A stretch of DNA of 64,000 nt from Bathynomus jamesi (GCA_023014485.1 JAJOZX010017340.1:1-64000); one strand, 5' to 3'; shown: positions 32,871 to 47,569, counted from the stretch's first letter. Notes: generated from the sequence alone by a model not told the origin. Numbers and translations are program-made.

Positions 32871-33809
32871 GAAAATGATAATTGTTGTCCAGTTTTGAAT
32901 TTAGAGTAACTTTTCTAAAAAAAATTGGGACATGGATTTCCTTTATTATTATTATTATTATTATTGTTATTATCATTATTATTATTTACTATTATTATTA
33001 ATAATAACAATATTGTACTGTAATTGGTCAATCGAATTCAAATTTAATATGTAAAGAAAATTTTCGGGGATCAAAGATAAGAAATTATCTATTCGTTAAG
33101 CTTAGAGACATTGCAAACCATAAGAATGTTTTAAAAACTAAAACCAACCTACAGTTCGAGCCTCATTCTTACACTTAAAGCTAAGGAATTAAAATGATAG
33201 CATCAGCAATTTGAAATAAGCCTCTTAACAAATGTATATTACAAACAAAAGTCACTCGGTAATTATGATACTAAAAATTGAAAGTATGTCTTGGTTTCTT
33301 GGATGAAAAATACACTAGAACTAAATAAATATATATTAGTTACCCTTTGAAAATTTTATTTCATTTCAGATTTTTAAACTTTTAAAAGTAAATCAATATC
33401 TTGATTAACCTTTCTTAAAAAAAAAAAGAAATTAACAATTAAATTTTTAAAATTGAATATATGCTCATGAATGAATATATATTCTTTAGAACAAGTTCTA
33501 ATTTTTTATTTTTTGCTTAAAATAAATTAATGTAATAGTACCATAGTGGATTAAAACTATGGGAAGGTTAAATACAATAACTTATAGCAATCAACAAAAA
33601 TTTAATTTCATAACTCAATTTGGCCTTTAACTACACCTACACGCTAAGATAAAATTAGTTTTTATTCATAGTCAACCAACTAAAAAATTAAACAATGTAC
33701 GTACCTTTATCTAATTTCTTTAATAGTTTCACTTTTTTCATAATTGTAAGCGTAATATGGTTACCTTTGATACACTGTCTCCCCTTGACATGTCACTAAG
33801 CAATGATCT

Positions 33810-34388
33810 CTTCTTAGATGCCATAACGAGGGTAAAATAAATGTGAAACACGAAAAAATATTCCTCGGGGTGCTACAATGCTCACGCTGAAAGCTTGACA
33901 AAAGAGTGGCAGGCGTGAAGCGTGACCAACTCTAGGGCCTCGGACACCGGAGTGGCGAGTTTTTGAACTACTCCCGCTCTTTCCAAATTTCGGAGGCTTT
34001 GCCGGATGTCAGAGAAATCTGGGATCTTGAGAAAATTTTTCGAACAACTGGTGGAACCGGCTTTCAGAATTCCGGATCCTCGAGGTTGCACACACACTAT
34101 ATATATATATATATATATATAGCTGATAAAATGTATTTGTCCGTTCACCCGCAGCAACTGAACGCTATTACAGAGCTTTAACGTGTTTGAAACAATGCAT
34201 GAAGGATTTATTTGCATGACTTGAGGAAGATATAATATTATCTTATTTATTTATTATTTATTTTTAAAAAAGATGTAATTTTATTCATCTTAACTCCCTT
34301 CTCAATAGTGCATTACAATGAAACATTATAATCACTGTACTGTGGTACACCCTGTTTTATTTATATTAAGGACCAATGATATAAAAGA

Positions 34389-34424
<36 letters not shown>

Positions 34425-34490
34425 TGAGGAGCACTCACCAATTTTGGGAGGGTAAAAAAAGCAAAATAATTCTTGGCAAGTAAAACGTTA
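33810..34490. repeat. R4470 repeat, copy 2
   Basis: Counterpart of 4471-5150 with small indels. Confidence 0.65.
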
Positions 34491-35133
34491 ATATATTGTT
34501 TTCGCATTGCAAAGCGAACTATATTGGCAGTACCATCCGCCATTATCAAACAAGAGTGGACGAGCACCGAGGGATTTCTACAGAACTTCACAGCCCTTGA
34601 ACAAACCTTCCAAATCAGCAATAAGGGATCACTGCCACCTCCACAACCACCCGTTACTTTCCTCCAATTTCAAAATCTAATTCAGCCAACCAACTAATCG
34701 ACCTCCGCATACTTGAGTCCCTTTATATCCTCAGTTTCCAGCCAACCCTCAACGATTACAGTTCCGCTTTCAATTTAAACATTGCCAAATAAACTCTCAA
34801 AAGAAATCCACCATCACTCCGCCCGGCTCCATCTTCCTAATATGGAATTCTTTCAACAGGCAACCATTCCTCTGTATAATTAGTCTCTCATTACGTTAAC
34901 AATCTGGTAAGAAACCCTTCAATTCTGTTTCACCTAAACCGTTTTATATTTTATTTATTGTCCATACTTTTATACTTTATATCATTTAATTTTTAATCTT
35001 TTAATTTAATATATATTGTAACTTGCTATTAATTCTCGCTAATTGTTGCGCCATTTTAATTTGTTGTTCGTTTTTATTTATTATACTTATTTATTTCTAT
35101 TTGTTTTTAAACTTTTTAGCACTGATGATGGAA
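34490..35133 (+). mobile_element. Penelope tail PLE-1, copy 2, 3' end deleted
   Basis: Matches 5145-5795 and then joins GTCGTGATATTTTCG directly after CTGATGATGGAAA. The deletion removes the hammerhead-like stem II, the 3' end, the (TA)n tract and part of the neighbouring hairpin. The nuclease frame is broken by a missing base near 34580 and a short deletion near 34677. Confidence 0.65.
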
Positions 35134-35880
35134 AGTCGTGATATTTTCGTTAGTTAGCCTTATAAGGCTAACTATCGAAGGCTGGGGGCCCTGATCTTCA
35201 GGTGATCCAAACTATTATCTAATTGTAATAACCTTGAAGTAAATCCACAGTCTTATTATCATCTTTGAACGATTCTGAGATCAAAAGCACGATTAAAACA
35301 TAAACACGTCAACAAAACTCAATCGTATTCGTGCACTCCAAAGGCACCAACATCTCGACCCACTTAACAAGATGAAATGGTTGGAATGCAAACCAAGTAT
35401 TCCACCCGTTTCAATGAATCTTTAGCCTTGCATGTGTGTGTGTATGTATGTATGTATGTATGTATATATGTATGTATATATTAGATTGGTTGATTTATAC
35501 CCAGAAACCATTATTTTCATGAAGCTTAAATTTGACCTAAAAAAGAGATCAGAGGGTTTTTAGAGTGTGTTTTGAAAAGAGACAAAGATAAGATGGTTTA
35601 TACCAAGAAAAGTGAGTTAATCGTATTTTTAAGAGGGTTAATAAAAGACATTATCTTTGTGAGAATCCATGAATTATATATAACACGTTTAGAAATGAGG
35701 TTTGGTAATCTGTAATAAAAGTAAAACGATCTGTAAGTAAACATTTATGGATTTTATTTTATTCTTTGGTACCTTGCCTCACAATATAACTTAAACCTTA
35801 ATTATTAAGACAAACTGAAAGAACAACATAATGTTTTTAAATGTTCCTCTATCGTTGTACCATACGGTATCATATATATA

Positions 35881-36610
35881 CAGGGTGGGCCAAAAGTCTG
35901 GATCCATAGGAAAATATTTATTTTAATACATAAATTACAACAAATGGTAAATACTTAAAATGAATATCAACTTTAACTCGTAAGTGCGTATCCGTGATAC
36001 TGTACAGTAGTTCGTACTCCAGTATAAATACTCAAATACTTTTTTTATTTGAGCCCAGAAATGGCTTCGAATCTAACAACAGAAGACCCGGTAGAACTTG
36101 TGCTCATGTACGCAAGACAGGGCGCTACACAGAGAAGTTGCTACCGAATTCAATAGAAATCATCCTGATAAGCATCCAGTAACACATGCGACTGTTGGCA
36201 AGTTGTTTAAACGTTTCAAAGAAACAGGAAGTGTACATGATCGACGGCGTTCTGGTCATCCAAAAACTGCAACTGATGAAAATACCTCTGCAATGGTATG
36301 TGAAACTTTAACGAATAGTCCAGTAAAGTCAACAAGAAGATTATCAAATGAAACACGCATCTCGAGAACATCAATTCGAAGAATTATTAAAAATCATAAA
36401 TTCCATCCCTAAGTGTCTCGATGTCAGAGGCTGCCAATTTGAGCATTTGTTATAATTTGTTGTTTATACTGGAGTACGAACCACTGTACAGTATCATGGA
36501 TACGCATTTACGAGTTAAAGTTGATATTCACTTTAAGTATTTACCATTTGTTGTAATTTATGTATTAAAATAAATATTTTCCTATGGATCCAGACTTTTG
36601 GCCCACCCTG
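35881..36610 (+). mobile_element. Mariner-like family B, copy 2
   Basis: 730 bp, same ends and same broken HTH frame (36060-36412) as 6705-7434. A single base differs in the right repeat (CACTTTAAG). Confidence 0.85.
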
Positions 36611-36613
36611 TAT

Positions 36614-36644
<31 letters not shown>

Positions 36645-36700
36645 ATATATATATATTACTGTATATATATATATGTTCCTCTATCGTTGTACCATACGGT

Positions 36701-36737
<37 letters not shown>

Positions 36738-36746
36738 CCTGATATA

Positions 36747-37975
36747 CAGGGTGGGGCAAAAGTCGCTTTCTGATTTGAAATGTCTGTAATTTTCTAATGT
36801 GTGATTTTTTTTTTTCCAGATTTAATTAAAGAACGAGCCCTGAAGTTTTATTATGAATAAGTACACTCCGCATCAGCGTGCCAATATTGTGGCAATTTAT
36901 TGGAGAAACAATTCATCAATTATACGGACGCAGCGAGAATACTGTCGTGTTTACAATACAAGAACTCCTCCAACAGCACCAGCGATTCCAAGCTTGATTT
37001 CTCGATTTATGGCATCGGGTACAACGGAAGACTCGAGGCGTTCTGGTAGACCTCGAAGTAGTCGCTCCCGAGACTCTATCGATCGAGTAAGGCAGGATGT
37101 AGACGACAACCCACAATCCTCAACACGGAGACGCGCTACTCATTCACGGATTGAACGACGGTCCCTGCGGCGAATTTTGACAGAAGATTTGGGTCTTTTT
37201 CCTTATAAGATACAGCTGGTGCAACAACTAAAGCCGATAGACCATCAATTACGCCTACAATACAGCCGTAATATTCTCAATCTTGCAGAACAAGACAATG
37301 ACTTCATATCGAATTTCATGATGAGCGACGAAACACACTTTCATTTGACGGGCTATGTTAATAAACAAAATTGCAGATTCTGGTGTTCCCAAACTCCGCA
37401 TATTATTCATTAGAGGACTCTGCACTCACTTCGCGTAACTGTTTGGTGTGGAATTACCATTGCAAAAATAATCGGTCCCTATTTTTTTGAGGACGATGAG
37501 GGAAATGCCGAAACTGTTAATGGAGAACGATACAGAGTGATGATCAGAAACTTTTTAAAACCTAAGATGCAGCAGCTGAGTCATGAAGAACGACAGAATG
37601 TTGTTTCAACAGGACGGTGCTACGGCACACACGGCACGCCAAACAATTGCCCTTTTAGAGACTGTTTTTCCAAATCGTCTTTTCACGCGATTTGGCGTTT
37701 TGATTTGGCCACCACGCTCATCCGATTTATCGGCCACAGATTTTTTCCTATGGGATTATCTTAAAGAACATGTCTATGCCAATAAACCGAAAACCTTCGA
37801 AGAGTTGAAAAACAACATTAGGCGGGAAATAAACGGTGTACCCCAAGAAGTTTTAAATAGAGTAATGGACAGTGCACTAGAAAGAGCGAGGATTTGCGAA
37901 CGCAATAATGGCGGTCATCTACAAGATATTATTTTTCATGCATAATGGAGATAAAATTCGATTCAGTAAAGAATT
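36747..37975 (+). mobile_element. Mariner-like family C (DD41D), copy 2
   Basis: Counterpart of 7565-8790. The left inverted repeat is present and the right one absent. Confidence 0.75.
36853..37945 (+). pseudogene. DD41D transposase, copy 2, broken
   Basis: Same N-terminal frame to an in-frame TAG at 37411-37413. The C-terminal frame is longer than in copy 1, running from 37583 with LFQQDGATAHTARQTIALLE through PPRSSDLSATDFFLWDYL. Both late catalytic Asp are visible here, which fixes the DD41D spacing. One frameshift near 37600 separates the halves. Confidence 0.75.
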
Positions 37976-38135
37976 TAATATATAATATATAATATATATA
38001 CGGAAGGAGGGACTTCATGAAGGACAAATAAAATGCGATTACGAATTATAAAAATTTATGGCGGTGGAAATTTATATTTGATTATAATACAGTATATAAT
38101 TTCTGAAGAATGGGAAAATCGTAAATCGGTGAATA

Positions 38136-38749
38136 GGGGTCTTTTCGGTTTTAGGTCCGGCATTGGATTTTTTCCACGTTTTTGGTATAGAGGTAGATTT
38201 TTACGCTGATTCCATTTCTGCAATCCGTTTCTTGGAGAAATAAACACGAAAAACGTTATGGCCCAAAACTTGTATTCAAATATCCACCTATACTTAACCT
38301 AACCTACCCTACCTTACCCTAACCTACCCTACCCTACCCAAACCTAACCTAACCTAACCTAACATGCGTATGAACGCATCGAACAACTCGAACGGTACAG
38401 CATTCGACGTGAAACCAACTCAAACGCGGTAACAAGCGCGGGTGTGGTACGCACCGTTCCATGATCGACTCGTATCTCTGCGAGTTTCTCTGGCGTCGCC
38501 GACACGCAGGCAAAGATCTAGTGCGCCAAATGCTGAACGATATTGCGCAGCAGTTTGACAAGTAGCAAACTTTGGTTTGTGTTCCGTTCTGTGTTCTGGA
38601 AACCTGTAAACGTAATAAAGTTGCACATAACTTTTTCCGTGTTTATTTCTCCAAGAAACGGATTGTGGAAATGGAATCAGCGTAAAAATCTACGTTTATA
38701 CCAAACATATGAAAAAAATCCAATGCCGGACCTAAAACCAAAAAGATCC
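38136..38749 (+). mobile_element. Merlin-derived M2, copy 2
   Basis: Counterpart of 8983-9595. The C-terminal transposase fragment is at 38416-38565. Confidence 0.65.
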
Positions 38750-39092
38750 GTAAAGGGTAACGTATAATATTGTTCCGTTTGTGACATTGCAAGTAATCAA
38801 TCTTGGTAACAGTTGCTTTGGTACTTTTCCCATTATTAGCTACAGATTAGAAGAAAATCATACGTAAAATCATACATATCACAAGATTTCTTCTATTTCA
38901 ACTTCATCGTAATTCCTTTTATGAGTTTTGATGATACGATCGTTCTCTCATTTCGGCTGAGAAACTCAGATGGAAACTTTCTTTTCTACAAAACTGGTCT
39001 TGAGAGAAATCAGTTTAAAAAACGTCAATATACAACTCAAATCCTCTCATCAACCGTTTTCACATTCTACCCTCCAAAAAATACATCCTCAA

Positions 39093-39754
39093 GGGGTCTT
39101 TTCCGCTTGTGGGTTTGCAGCGAATTTTAATGAAAATCGGAATACTAATGTAGTTTTGGTCACTGATTTCGAATATAACTTTCTTTTTTTTGGAGAAATG
39201 AAAAACAAACATGTTAGAGCACTTTAAATAATTAATATGTGTTTTAACTAGCTTAAACTAGTTACAGAGGATTGTATTAAATTTAGTCAGAGTCACAAAC
39301 TGCTACTGTTTATAAAAAAGTGCTCTAAGTGTGGGAGTGTGTGTGCCTTTGATAAAAATACCCAGTTCTTTCGTTGCCAAAAGCATCGGTCAAACAGTAA
39401 AAAGTGCAACTTTACGAAGAATACGTTTTTTGAAGGATCCCGGCAGATCTGTAAAAGTAGCAAAAAAAAATCAAGAATTAATGCCCAGTTAGGTCAATTG
39501 AATGCCCGATTTGGTCAATTGAATGCCAGGCTAGGTTAATTGAATGCCCGGTTAGGTCAACTGTACACCTTGACGATTGGTTAGGTTAAGTCATGATGTG
39601 TTCGTTAAAAACACATTATTATTTGAAGTGCTCTAACATGTTTGTTTTACATTTCTCCAAAAAAGAAAGTTATTTTTGAAATCAGTGACCAAAACTACAT
39701 TAGTATTCCGATTTTCATTAAAATTCGCAGCTTGTCCCCAAACGGAAAAGATCC
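39093..39754 (+). mobile_element. Merlin-derived M3, copy 2
   Basis: Counterpart of 9938-10600. The zinc-ribbon frame includes 39339-39539. Confidence 0.65.
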
Positions 39755-41738
39755 TTCTTAAGGCTGACACTGTGGATTGCGAAAGTATCATACACTAAGA
39801 AGTGGATGTATTAAATATGCATGCGTTGTACCCAAATTACAATCATATTCGTTCAATTTACGTGCAAAATGGTCAGAGCTAGTGTTTTGCACGTGTACTT
39901 CGTGCAGAGTTGTAACTTGAAGCACATTCAGGACCTTCGGAATGTACTGGGTGAGGCGATGAAAAATAAACAAAGCTACTCCTGTGTACAAGCTTCGTGG
40001 TTGAATATTTGAAATAGCTTATTCAGTTCCAAGAGGATCTCTCGGGTCTGAAAAGTTTAAACGAGAGGCGATTAATGGGTATTTTTTAATTTGATAAGCC
40101 ATGATAGTTTGTTTACAATTTGTCTCCTCCCTTTTCCAACTCATAAGTGAAGCCTATACATTTAAAGGAGTGGAGCTTAAGTGGTCATTGGGATGAATTT
40201 CATAAGGAGCAATCCACTTCTCATTAAAAGCAATTATTCAAAATTATTAGTTTTATTATTTGTTTTATTATTAGTTTTATTATTATTAATAATAATAATA
40301 CTGTACTGTAATTTGTCAATCAAAAATAAATTTAGGTTAATATTGGATTTTACTCCGTCACAAGCAGTTGAACAAGTACTAAGTATTGAATTGCCATTAA
40401 AAACTGATTATAAAAATATATATCGTATCTTGTGCAAATTTGTTCAAATGTAGTTTTTTAATAAAATTTATTTCCTATTTTGGCTATAATGTACTTTTTT
40501 CGTAAATATTTTTCCTGATTTGGCTATTTTTTCGCTACTCTGGCGACTTAATTAGTTTATTCTTTTCTGTTCTGGCTATTTTTCCGCGACTAAATTTTGT
40601 TAGTTTGGTGAGTTTTGTGCTAGCAGTATACCTTGTCAGTCCTGTGAATTTGATTTTGAAGACATGGTTAGGTTAGGTTATATTATGTTATTAGTTTTTC
40701 GTTTTACTCCCAGTGTGGTTTCATAATGAGATCAAACTTTTGTGATTAATTTTGAGGTCTTTTGCACGTTCCTGTGGTAATGCGTCGTTTACAAGATCTC
40801 GTAACATGAACATATCCGATATGTTTATGCTACGATATCTCGAAACCTACGCATTTGCACAGGAAACCAACGGCAGATTCGTGCAAAGCACCTCAAAATT
40901 GACCAGAAAAGTTTGCTCTCATTATAAAACGAGACTTGGAGTAAAATTCAATATTTACCGAAATTTAATATGTAAAAAACTTTTCAGGGATCAAAGATAA
41001 GAAATGATCTCATTGTTAAGCTTGGAAACGTTGCAAACGATAAGAATGTTTTAAAAACTAAAACTAACCTACAGTTTGAGCCTCATTCTTACACTTAAAG
41101 TTAAGGAATTAAAATGATAAGATCAGTAACATGAAATAAGCCCCTTAACAAATATATATTTGAAAACGAGTCACACGGTAATTACGATACTAATAATTGA
41201 AAATATGACTGGGATGGAAAATACACTGGAACAAAATAAATATATATTAGTTACCCTTTGAAATTTTATTTCATTTCATAATATAAAAGTTTTTAAAAAT
41301 ATATTAATATCGTGATTCACTTTTCTTAAAAAACAAAGAATTGAAATTAACAATTAAATATTTAAAATTGAAAATATACTTATGAATACATACAATATTT
41401 GTCACTAACAACGTTGTAGTCACGATGATTTGTGCTGTACTGGAATTATGGAATGAACATTATCATTATCATTTATGATCTTAATTTTCTTTTGTATTGA
41501 TGTAATTTTATTATTCTTATTTTTGTTTTAAGGTTTTAGGACTTATAATTCACTGATGATGACAAAGATTTGTCGAAACGGCTGAAGTATAAAAATAAAC
41601 GAAAATGTTTGCTGTTGTATTGGTCCTTCTTTATATATATATATATATATATATCCCATCATGAACCGGACATGTTAAATACCTTAAAAAGTGGACGCTC
41701 GACTCTGCCAAGCGAGGTTTAAGTTTTGGTGTTTGGCT

Positions 41739-42088
41739 AGGATCGATTGGTCGATTGTCGTGTGGCCTCGCTGGAGGTAGAGATGTTTTCTCTTCCATCC
41801 TCCGAGAAGTTGTCGGTGGTTCTGCTATCGGCATCTGTTGTCACTTTTTTAGGGGGCCTGCTTCCTCCTTGTGAGTTTAGTAGGCCTCGGGGTTCGGATC
41901 CCCAAATCTACAAAAGAGCCTGCTCTTAACGCCTGCGCGTGCCTGGTTGAGCCCGGGCGCCTGTCTTCTTCTACTCACGCTCTCGTTTCTGTTCCACTCT
42001 TTCTCTATTTGTTTCCCATTTCTTCGTCTGTTCCAGTTTCTCTTCTTCACTATCTTCTTTCTTGGTCACATCGATCGATCGATCGATC
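41739..42088 (+). mobile_element. SINE-2, copy in block 2
   Basis: Counterpart of 13441-13790 with the duplication GGTGTTTGGCT at 41728-41738 and 42089-42099 and a (TCGA)n tail. Confidence 0.75.
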
Positions 42089-44382
42089 GGTGTTTGGCTG
42101 AAATTATAAGTTACTCTTTTTTTTTTTTTAATGTATTCAATCCAACGTGAATGCAACGAGTTTCTTGCGTATATTGAAGTTCTAAAAATAGTAAATTAGG
42201 CCTAGCTAAAAAGCGAAGATCTTGTTCTGAAGCTGGATCCTATCTGCCATGTCGATAGCTGATGAGTGAAGCTATAATTTGGGGACCTCTTTGCGAGGTT
42301 GACTCGCTTTACACGTCGGGCTAATATCATGAAATAAACCTATAGTATTTGTCATTTACCATTACTTACTGAAACTATCGTGGATTTAATTTCACAGAAG
42401 AGTTCCTTATTGTATGCCCGGTGTGTTTGTGTAACATATACTATATATCACACACAATATATATATATATATATATAAGCTGTGTGTGTACAGTATATTC
42501 AACAATTGTGGTAATAAATGACACAGCATGCATCCAGATTCTCACCTAATTTACAATAGCTGAAAACGAAGCAATCAGGTGTGAGTTTTGTAAAAAATTG
42601 CATGACTTTAACTATATGAATTTGGACGGTGTAATTGTAAATTTGCAAAAACTACAATTTCCACAATCTTAGTATCCTCAAAACTTGTGCAAAATACGGA
42701 GATGCAAGTAGGGAAAAATGTCGTTACCTCCACCCTGAAAGGAACACGACAGTTCAGCAGCCAAAACCTGTTTTGCAGATATTAAGGTGGTGGAAATTGC
42801 AGTTTTTGCTAAATTTACAATTTCTATTTTTTAATGGAAATTATAGAAAGTGGGAAGTGCTTAGATACATTGCCCGTCTTTGTATCTGCAATGCCATTTT
42901 GCATAATACTTCATACGATAATCTCTACGCTTTTAGTTATCGTCTTTTTTATTATTATCTTCGTTTGGTAGTTTCACCACATCACAGATCGTACCTGTTT
43001 ATTTTCTTTATTTTACAGTAGTGGTCTATTTTCGTGTTATCTTTTCATTTGTTACTCATCCACACCGTTTTTCCTTCGGACATTTTGGTCATCTTTTCCT
43101 TCCATTATTCTCTCTTTCTTTATCGCATTCGTATGCTCCAGTTCTTTAAATTCCGCAAACGAGTTTGCAATTTCCGTACATGAATCACACAGAAATTTAA
43201 TGTCAATAATCTGTTTCGCGTTCGACACACAAGACATACTTTCCTATCGTCCAAATTCATAGTTAAAATCATGCAATTTTTTGACAAAACTCACACCTCA
43301 TTGCTTCGTTTTCAACTATTGCAAATTTGGTGAGAATTTGGACGCATGCTGTGTCATCTATTTACCGCAATTGTTGAAGAACTGTACACAAAGACACCAC
43401 AACACATACAGCTTATATATATAAAATATATTGTTAGTAAACTCTCGTTTTTTTCTTTACTGAGATAACAGTATTGAAAACAACACGTCATTCAATATTC
43501 AGTCATTCAGTATTGAAAACCACGTTATTCAATGAAAAAATTTATTACGAAATTTTGGCCAACCAATTCATTTCTCTGGATTGATTGTATGTATATCCTT
43601 TGTATTATGTACTACAACTAAGTTGTAGTACATAATAAATTAAAGCGTTTCAAGTTGTAACAACTTGAAACACTTTTAATTTAATAGTACCATAGTGGAT
43701 TAAAACTATGGAAAAGTTAAATACAATAACTTATAGCATTCGATAAAAATTTAATTTCATAACACAATTTGGCCTTTAACTACACCTACACGCTAAAATA
43801 AAATTAGTTTTTATTCATAGTCAACCAACTAAAAAATTAAACAATGTACGTACATTTATCTAATTTCTTTAATAGTTTCACTTTTTTCATAATTGTAAGC
43901 GTAATATGGTTACCTTTTGATACACTGTCTCCCCTTGACATGTCACTAAGCAATGATCTCTTCTTAGATGCCATAACGAGGGTAAAATAAATGTGAAACA
44001 CAAAAAAATATTCCTCGGGGTGCTACACTGCTCACGGTGAAAGCTTGACAAAAAGAGTGGCAGGCTGGAAGCGTGACCAACTCTAGGGCCTCGGACACCG
44101 GAGTGGCGAGTTTTTGAACTACTCCCTCTCTTTCCAAATTTCGGAGGGTTTGCGGATGTCACAGAAATCTGGGATCTTGAGAAAATTTTCCGAACAACTG
44201 GTGGAACCGGATTTCAGAATTCCAGATCCTCGAAGTTGCAAACTATATATATATATATATATATATAATATACACACACATTTAACTGCAATGACCACGC
44301 AGTATATTAATGCATAGAAACGACGTAAGTATAGAGGAGCGTTCTGCACACGAGGAAGAGAAATAACGGACAAATGAAAAAT

Positions 44383-44460
44383 GAGGTGAACCGCCCGGGA
44401 ATCGAACCCAGGATCTTCCGATTGCCGGTCAGATGCGCTATCCATTACACCACGGGCCTC
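44383..44460 (-). repeat. tRNA-derived segment, copy 2
   Basis: Counterpart of 16093-16170 inside the repeated 265-bp unit. A truncated second unit follows at 44540-44670. Confidence 0.6.
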
Positions 44461-46234
44461 GATCAGTCATAAGTCGAAATTCTCGTACATAGGGCAGAAA
44501 CCAATGCCCTGACAGGGCACCCTCGCAAATCGTGAATATGTACATTTAACTGCAATGACCACGCAGTATATTAATGCATAGAAACGACGTAAGTATAGAG
44601 GAGCGTTCTGCACACGAGGAAGAGAAATAACGAACAAATGAAAAATGAGGTGAACCGCCCGGGAATTGACCTCGTGTGGATTGCGAAAGTAACAGACACT
44701 AAGAAGTGGATGTATTAAATATGCATGCGTTGTACCCAAATTACAATCATATTCGTTCAATTTACGTGCAGAATGGTCAGAGCTAGTGTTTTGTACGTGT
44801 ACTTCGTGCAGAGTTTTAACTTGAAGCACATTGAGGACCTTCGGAATGTACTGGGTGAGGTGATGAAAAATAAACAAAGCTACTCCTGTGTACAAGCTTC
44901 GTGGTTGAATATTTTAAATAGCTCATTCAGTTCCAAGAGGATCTGTTGGGTCTGAAAAGTTTAAACGAGAGGCGATTAATGGGTATTTTTTAATTTGATA
45001 AGCCATGATAGTTTGTTTACAATTTGTCTCCTCTTTTTTCCCACTCATAAGTGAAGCCTATTATTTATTTCCTATTTTGGCTATAATGTACTTTTTTCGT
45101 AAAATATTTTTCATGATTTGGCTATTTTTTCGCTATTCTGGCGACTTAATTAATTTATTGTTTTCTGTTATGGCTATTTTTTTCGCGACTAAATTTTGTT
45201 AGTTTGGTGAGTTTTGTGCTAATAGTATGATGTGTCAGTCCTGTGAACTTGATTTTGAAGACTAGGTTAGGTTAGGTTATATTATGTTATTAGTTTTTCG
45301 TTTTTACTCCCAGTGTTGTTTCATAATGAGATCAAACTTTTCTGATTAATTTTGAACTGTTTTGCACGTTTCCTATGGTAATGCGTCGTTTACAAGATCT
45401 CGTAACATGAACATATCCTCTATGTTTATGTTACGATATCTGGAGACCTACCATTTGCACAGGAAACGAATGGCAGATTCGTGCAAAGCACCTCAAAATT
45501 GACCACAAAAGTTTGCTCTCATTATAAAACCAGACTGGGAGTAAAATACAATATTTACCCAAATTTAATATGTAAAAAACTTTTTGGGGATCAAAGATAA
45601 GAAATGATCTCATAGTTAAGCTTGGAAACGTCTCAATCTATAAGAATGTTTTAAAAACGAAAACCAACCTACAGTTTGGGCCTCATTCTTACACTTGAAG
45701 TTAAGGAATTAAAATGATAAGATCAGTAACATGAAATAAGTTGATTTATACCGTCACTCAAATAACCCCCTTAACAAATATATATTTAAAAACGAGTCAC
45801 ACGGTAATTACAGTACTAATAATTGAAAGTATGACTGGGATGGAAAATACACTGGAACAAAATAAATATATATTAGTTACCCAATGAAATTTTATTTCAT
45901 TTCAGATTTTAAAACATTTAAAACATTTTCCGAGACTGAATAAAATCGTCTGGCGTTATCCACAAGAAAACCATTAAAGTGACGCTGAGTACTGAAGGGT
46001 TAAATTAGAGCTTCGGTAAGTAAGTAAATATGAACTATATTTCGTTTAATAAAACTTCTTTTATAAAGTGACCATTGTTTACAAAGTGACCATTGCGTAG
46101 AAAGTACTCAGTTTTAATAGATTTGTTGTGTGCAAAGAGGTGAATTAAAACAAAAATTATCTCGTTTTACAATGAGAAATTTGACCTTTTACATTTACAT
46201 TGCTATTATATCTCAACAAGGACATGTAATGAAC

Positions 46235-46273
<39 letters not shown>

Positions 46274-46369
46274 TAGAGAGAGAGAGAAGAGAGAGATGCC
46301 ACAAGAAAAACTATAAAAACAATATAAGAATATATATTACGGAGGATTATATATATTATATTATGTATA

Positions 46370-47024
46370 TGTTAAACACAGACCGTGCATGGAACAAGGA
46401 ACTCTTCTGGGAAAATTAAATATACTATAGTCCGAATAAGTAATGGTAAATGACAAATACAATAGTTTTTTTTTTCATGATGTTAGCCCGACGTGGGCAA
46501 CGGGTCTCTCGCAAAAAGATCCCATAAATATAGCTTCCCTCACCAGCTATCTGCAAAGCAGACAGGATCTAGCTTTGGGACATGGATCTAGGGTTTAAAG
46601 CAAGCCTAGACCCCCTACATTCAGAACCTCTATATAAGTAAAAGACTCGTTGCATTCACATCGGATTGAATAAATCAAAGAAAAAGGGGGTAACTATTGT
46701 ATTTTTAGCCAAAAAAAACCAAAACTTAAACCTCAACCGGGACATTGAGCGTCCACTTTTCAAGGCACGTAACACGTCCGTTTAATATACACAAACTCAG
46801 AATGGTTCCCTGAGAAAATTATATGTTAAACACAGACCGTGCATGGAAAAGTGGACGCTCAATGTCCCGGTTTTGGCTAACATCATGAAAAAGAAAAACT
46901 ATGGTATTTGTCATTTACCATTACTTATTCGGACTATAGTGGATTTAATTTTCCCAGAAGAGTTCCTTGTTCCATGCACGGTCTGTGTTTAACATATAAT
47001 TTTCTCAGGGAACCATTCTGAGTT

Positions 47025-47035
<11 letters not shown>
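46370..47035. repeat. Repeat Q in hairpin arrangement
   Basis: Sequence around 46370-46500 (TATGTTAAACACAGACCGTG...) is inverted at 46876-47000, and the AAAATTATATGTTAAACACAG end is present again at 46815-46840. The middle (46500-46790) is the inverse of 13370-14040 without the SINE. A (GA)n stretch is at 46273-46296. No gene. Confidence 0.6.
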
Positions 47036-47062
<27 letters not shown>

Positions 47063-47071
47063 TGGGATACG

Positions 47072-47282
47072 TAGGTCGGTATGAGAGTAATGCCTCTTAT
47101 TTTTCAGTTCCCTTTAAATTTACTTTAATGATATATATATATATATATATATAATTTTTTTTTTTATTATATTTACTTTATATTTGTCAGGTATGCATAC
47201 ATATGCCCTGTAATTTTCATTGTAATTAGTATTATATTTAGTGAGAAATGAAATAAGAGGAATTACTTTTCGTACCACCCTC
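47072..47282. mobile_element. Candidate mariner MITE
   Basis: Left end TAGGTCGGTATGAGAGTAATG and right end GTACCACCCTCG form an imperfect inverted repeat (shared CTCTTATTT inner part) of mariner type. About 210 bp, non-coding, with an internal (TA)n. Confidence 0.35.
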
Positions 47283-47569
47283 GTGTGTATATATATATAT
47301 ACTAAAGTAACTAAGTACTGTAGCACTGTAGCAATGAGGTTTTACTCTTCATTTCCTCTTAAAACTCCCAATAATTTAGTACAAAAGAACGGAGCAGCCA
47401 AGCTTCAGGTCTCGCTCAGAGAGTCTGATAGTTCCTTGGTGTCATTTCGGATTGGTGTCCCTGGGTATTTTGTGGAGACGGGAATTTCAGGTTGGTATAT
47501 TCTGGCATTTTGGTTAATTCGGCTTTTTGATTATCTTGGGAAATGACAGAAGGCAAGGCAATATTAAAC

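Larger units (their letters stand above)
29274..45922. repeat. Large direct duplication, copy 2
   Basis: Collinear repeat of bases 1-17606. The left boundary is inside the mariner element that ends at 29345, and base 1 falls at the matching place in that element, so the true unit may begin further left of the window. The right boundary lies in the sequence just after a shared block ending at 45922. It lacks the 12260-13125 block of copy 1 and about 140 bp at 35133 that includes a Penelope 3' end and its (TA)n tract. Confidence 0.85.

Noticed and set aside
47241..47546. Frame of 101 codons
   Set aside because: No domain, no copy elsewhere and it begins inside a candidate MITE.
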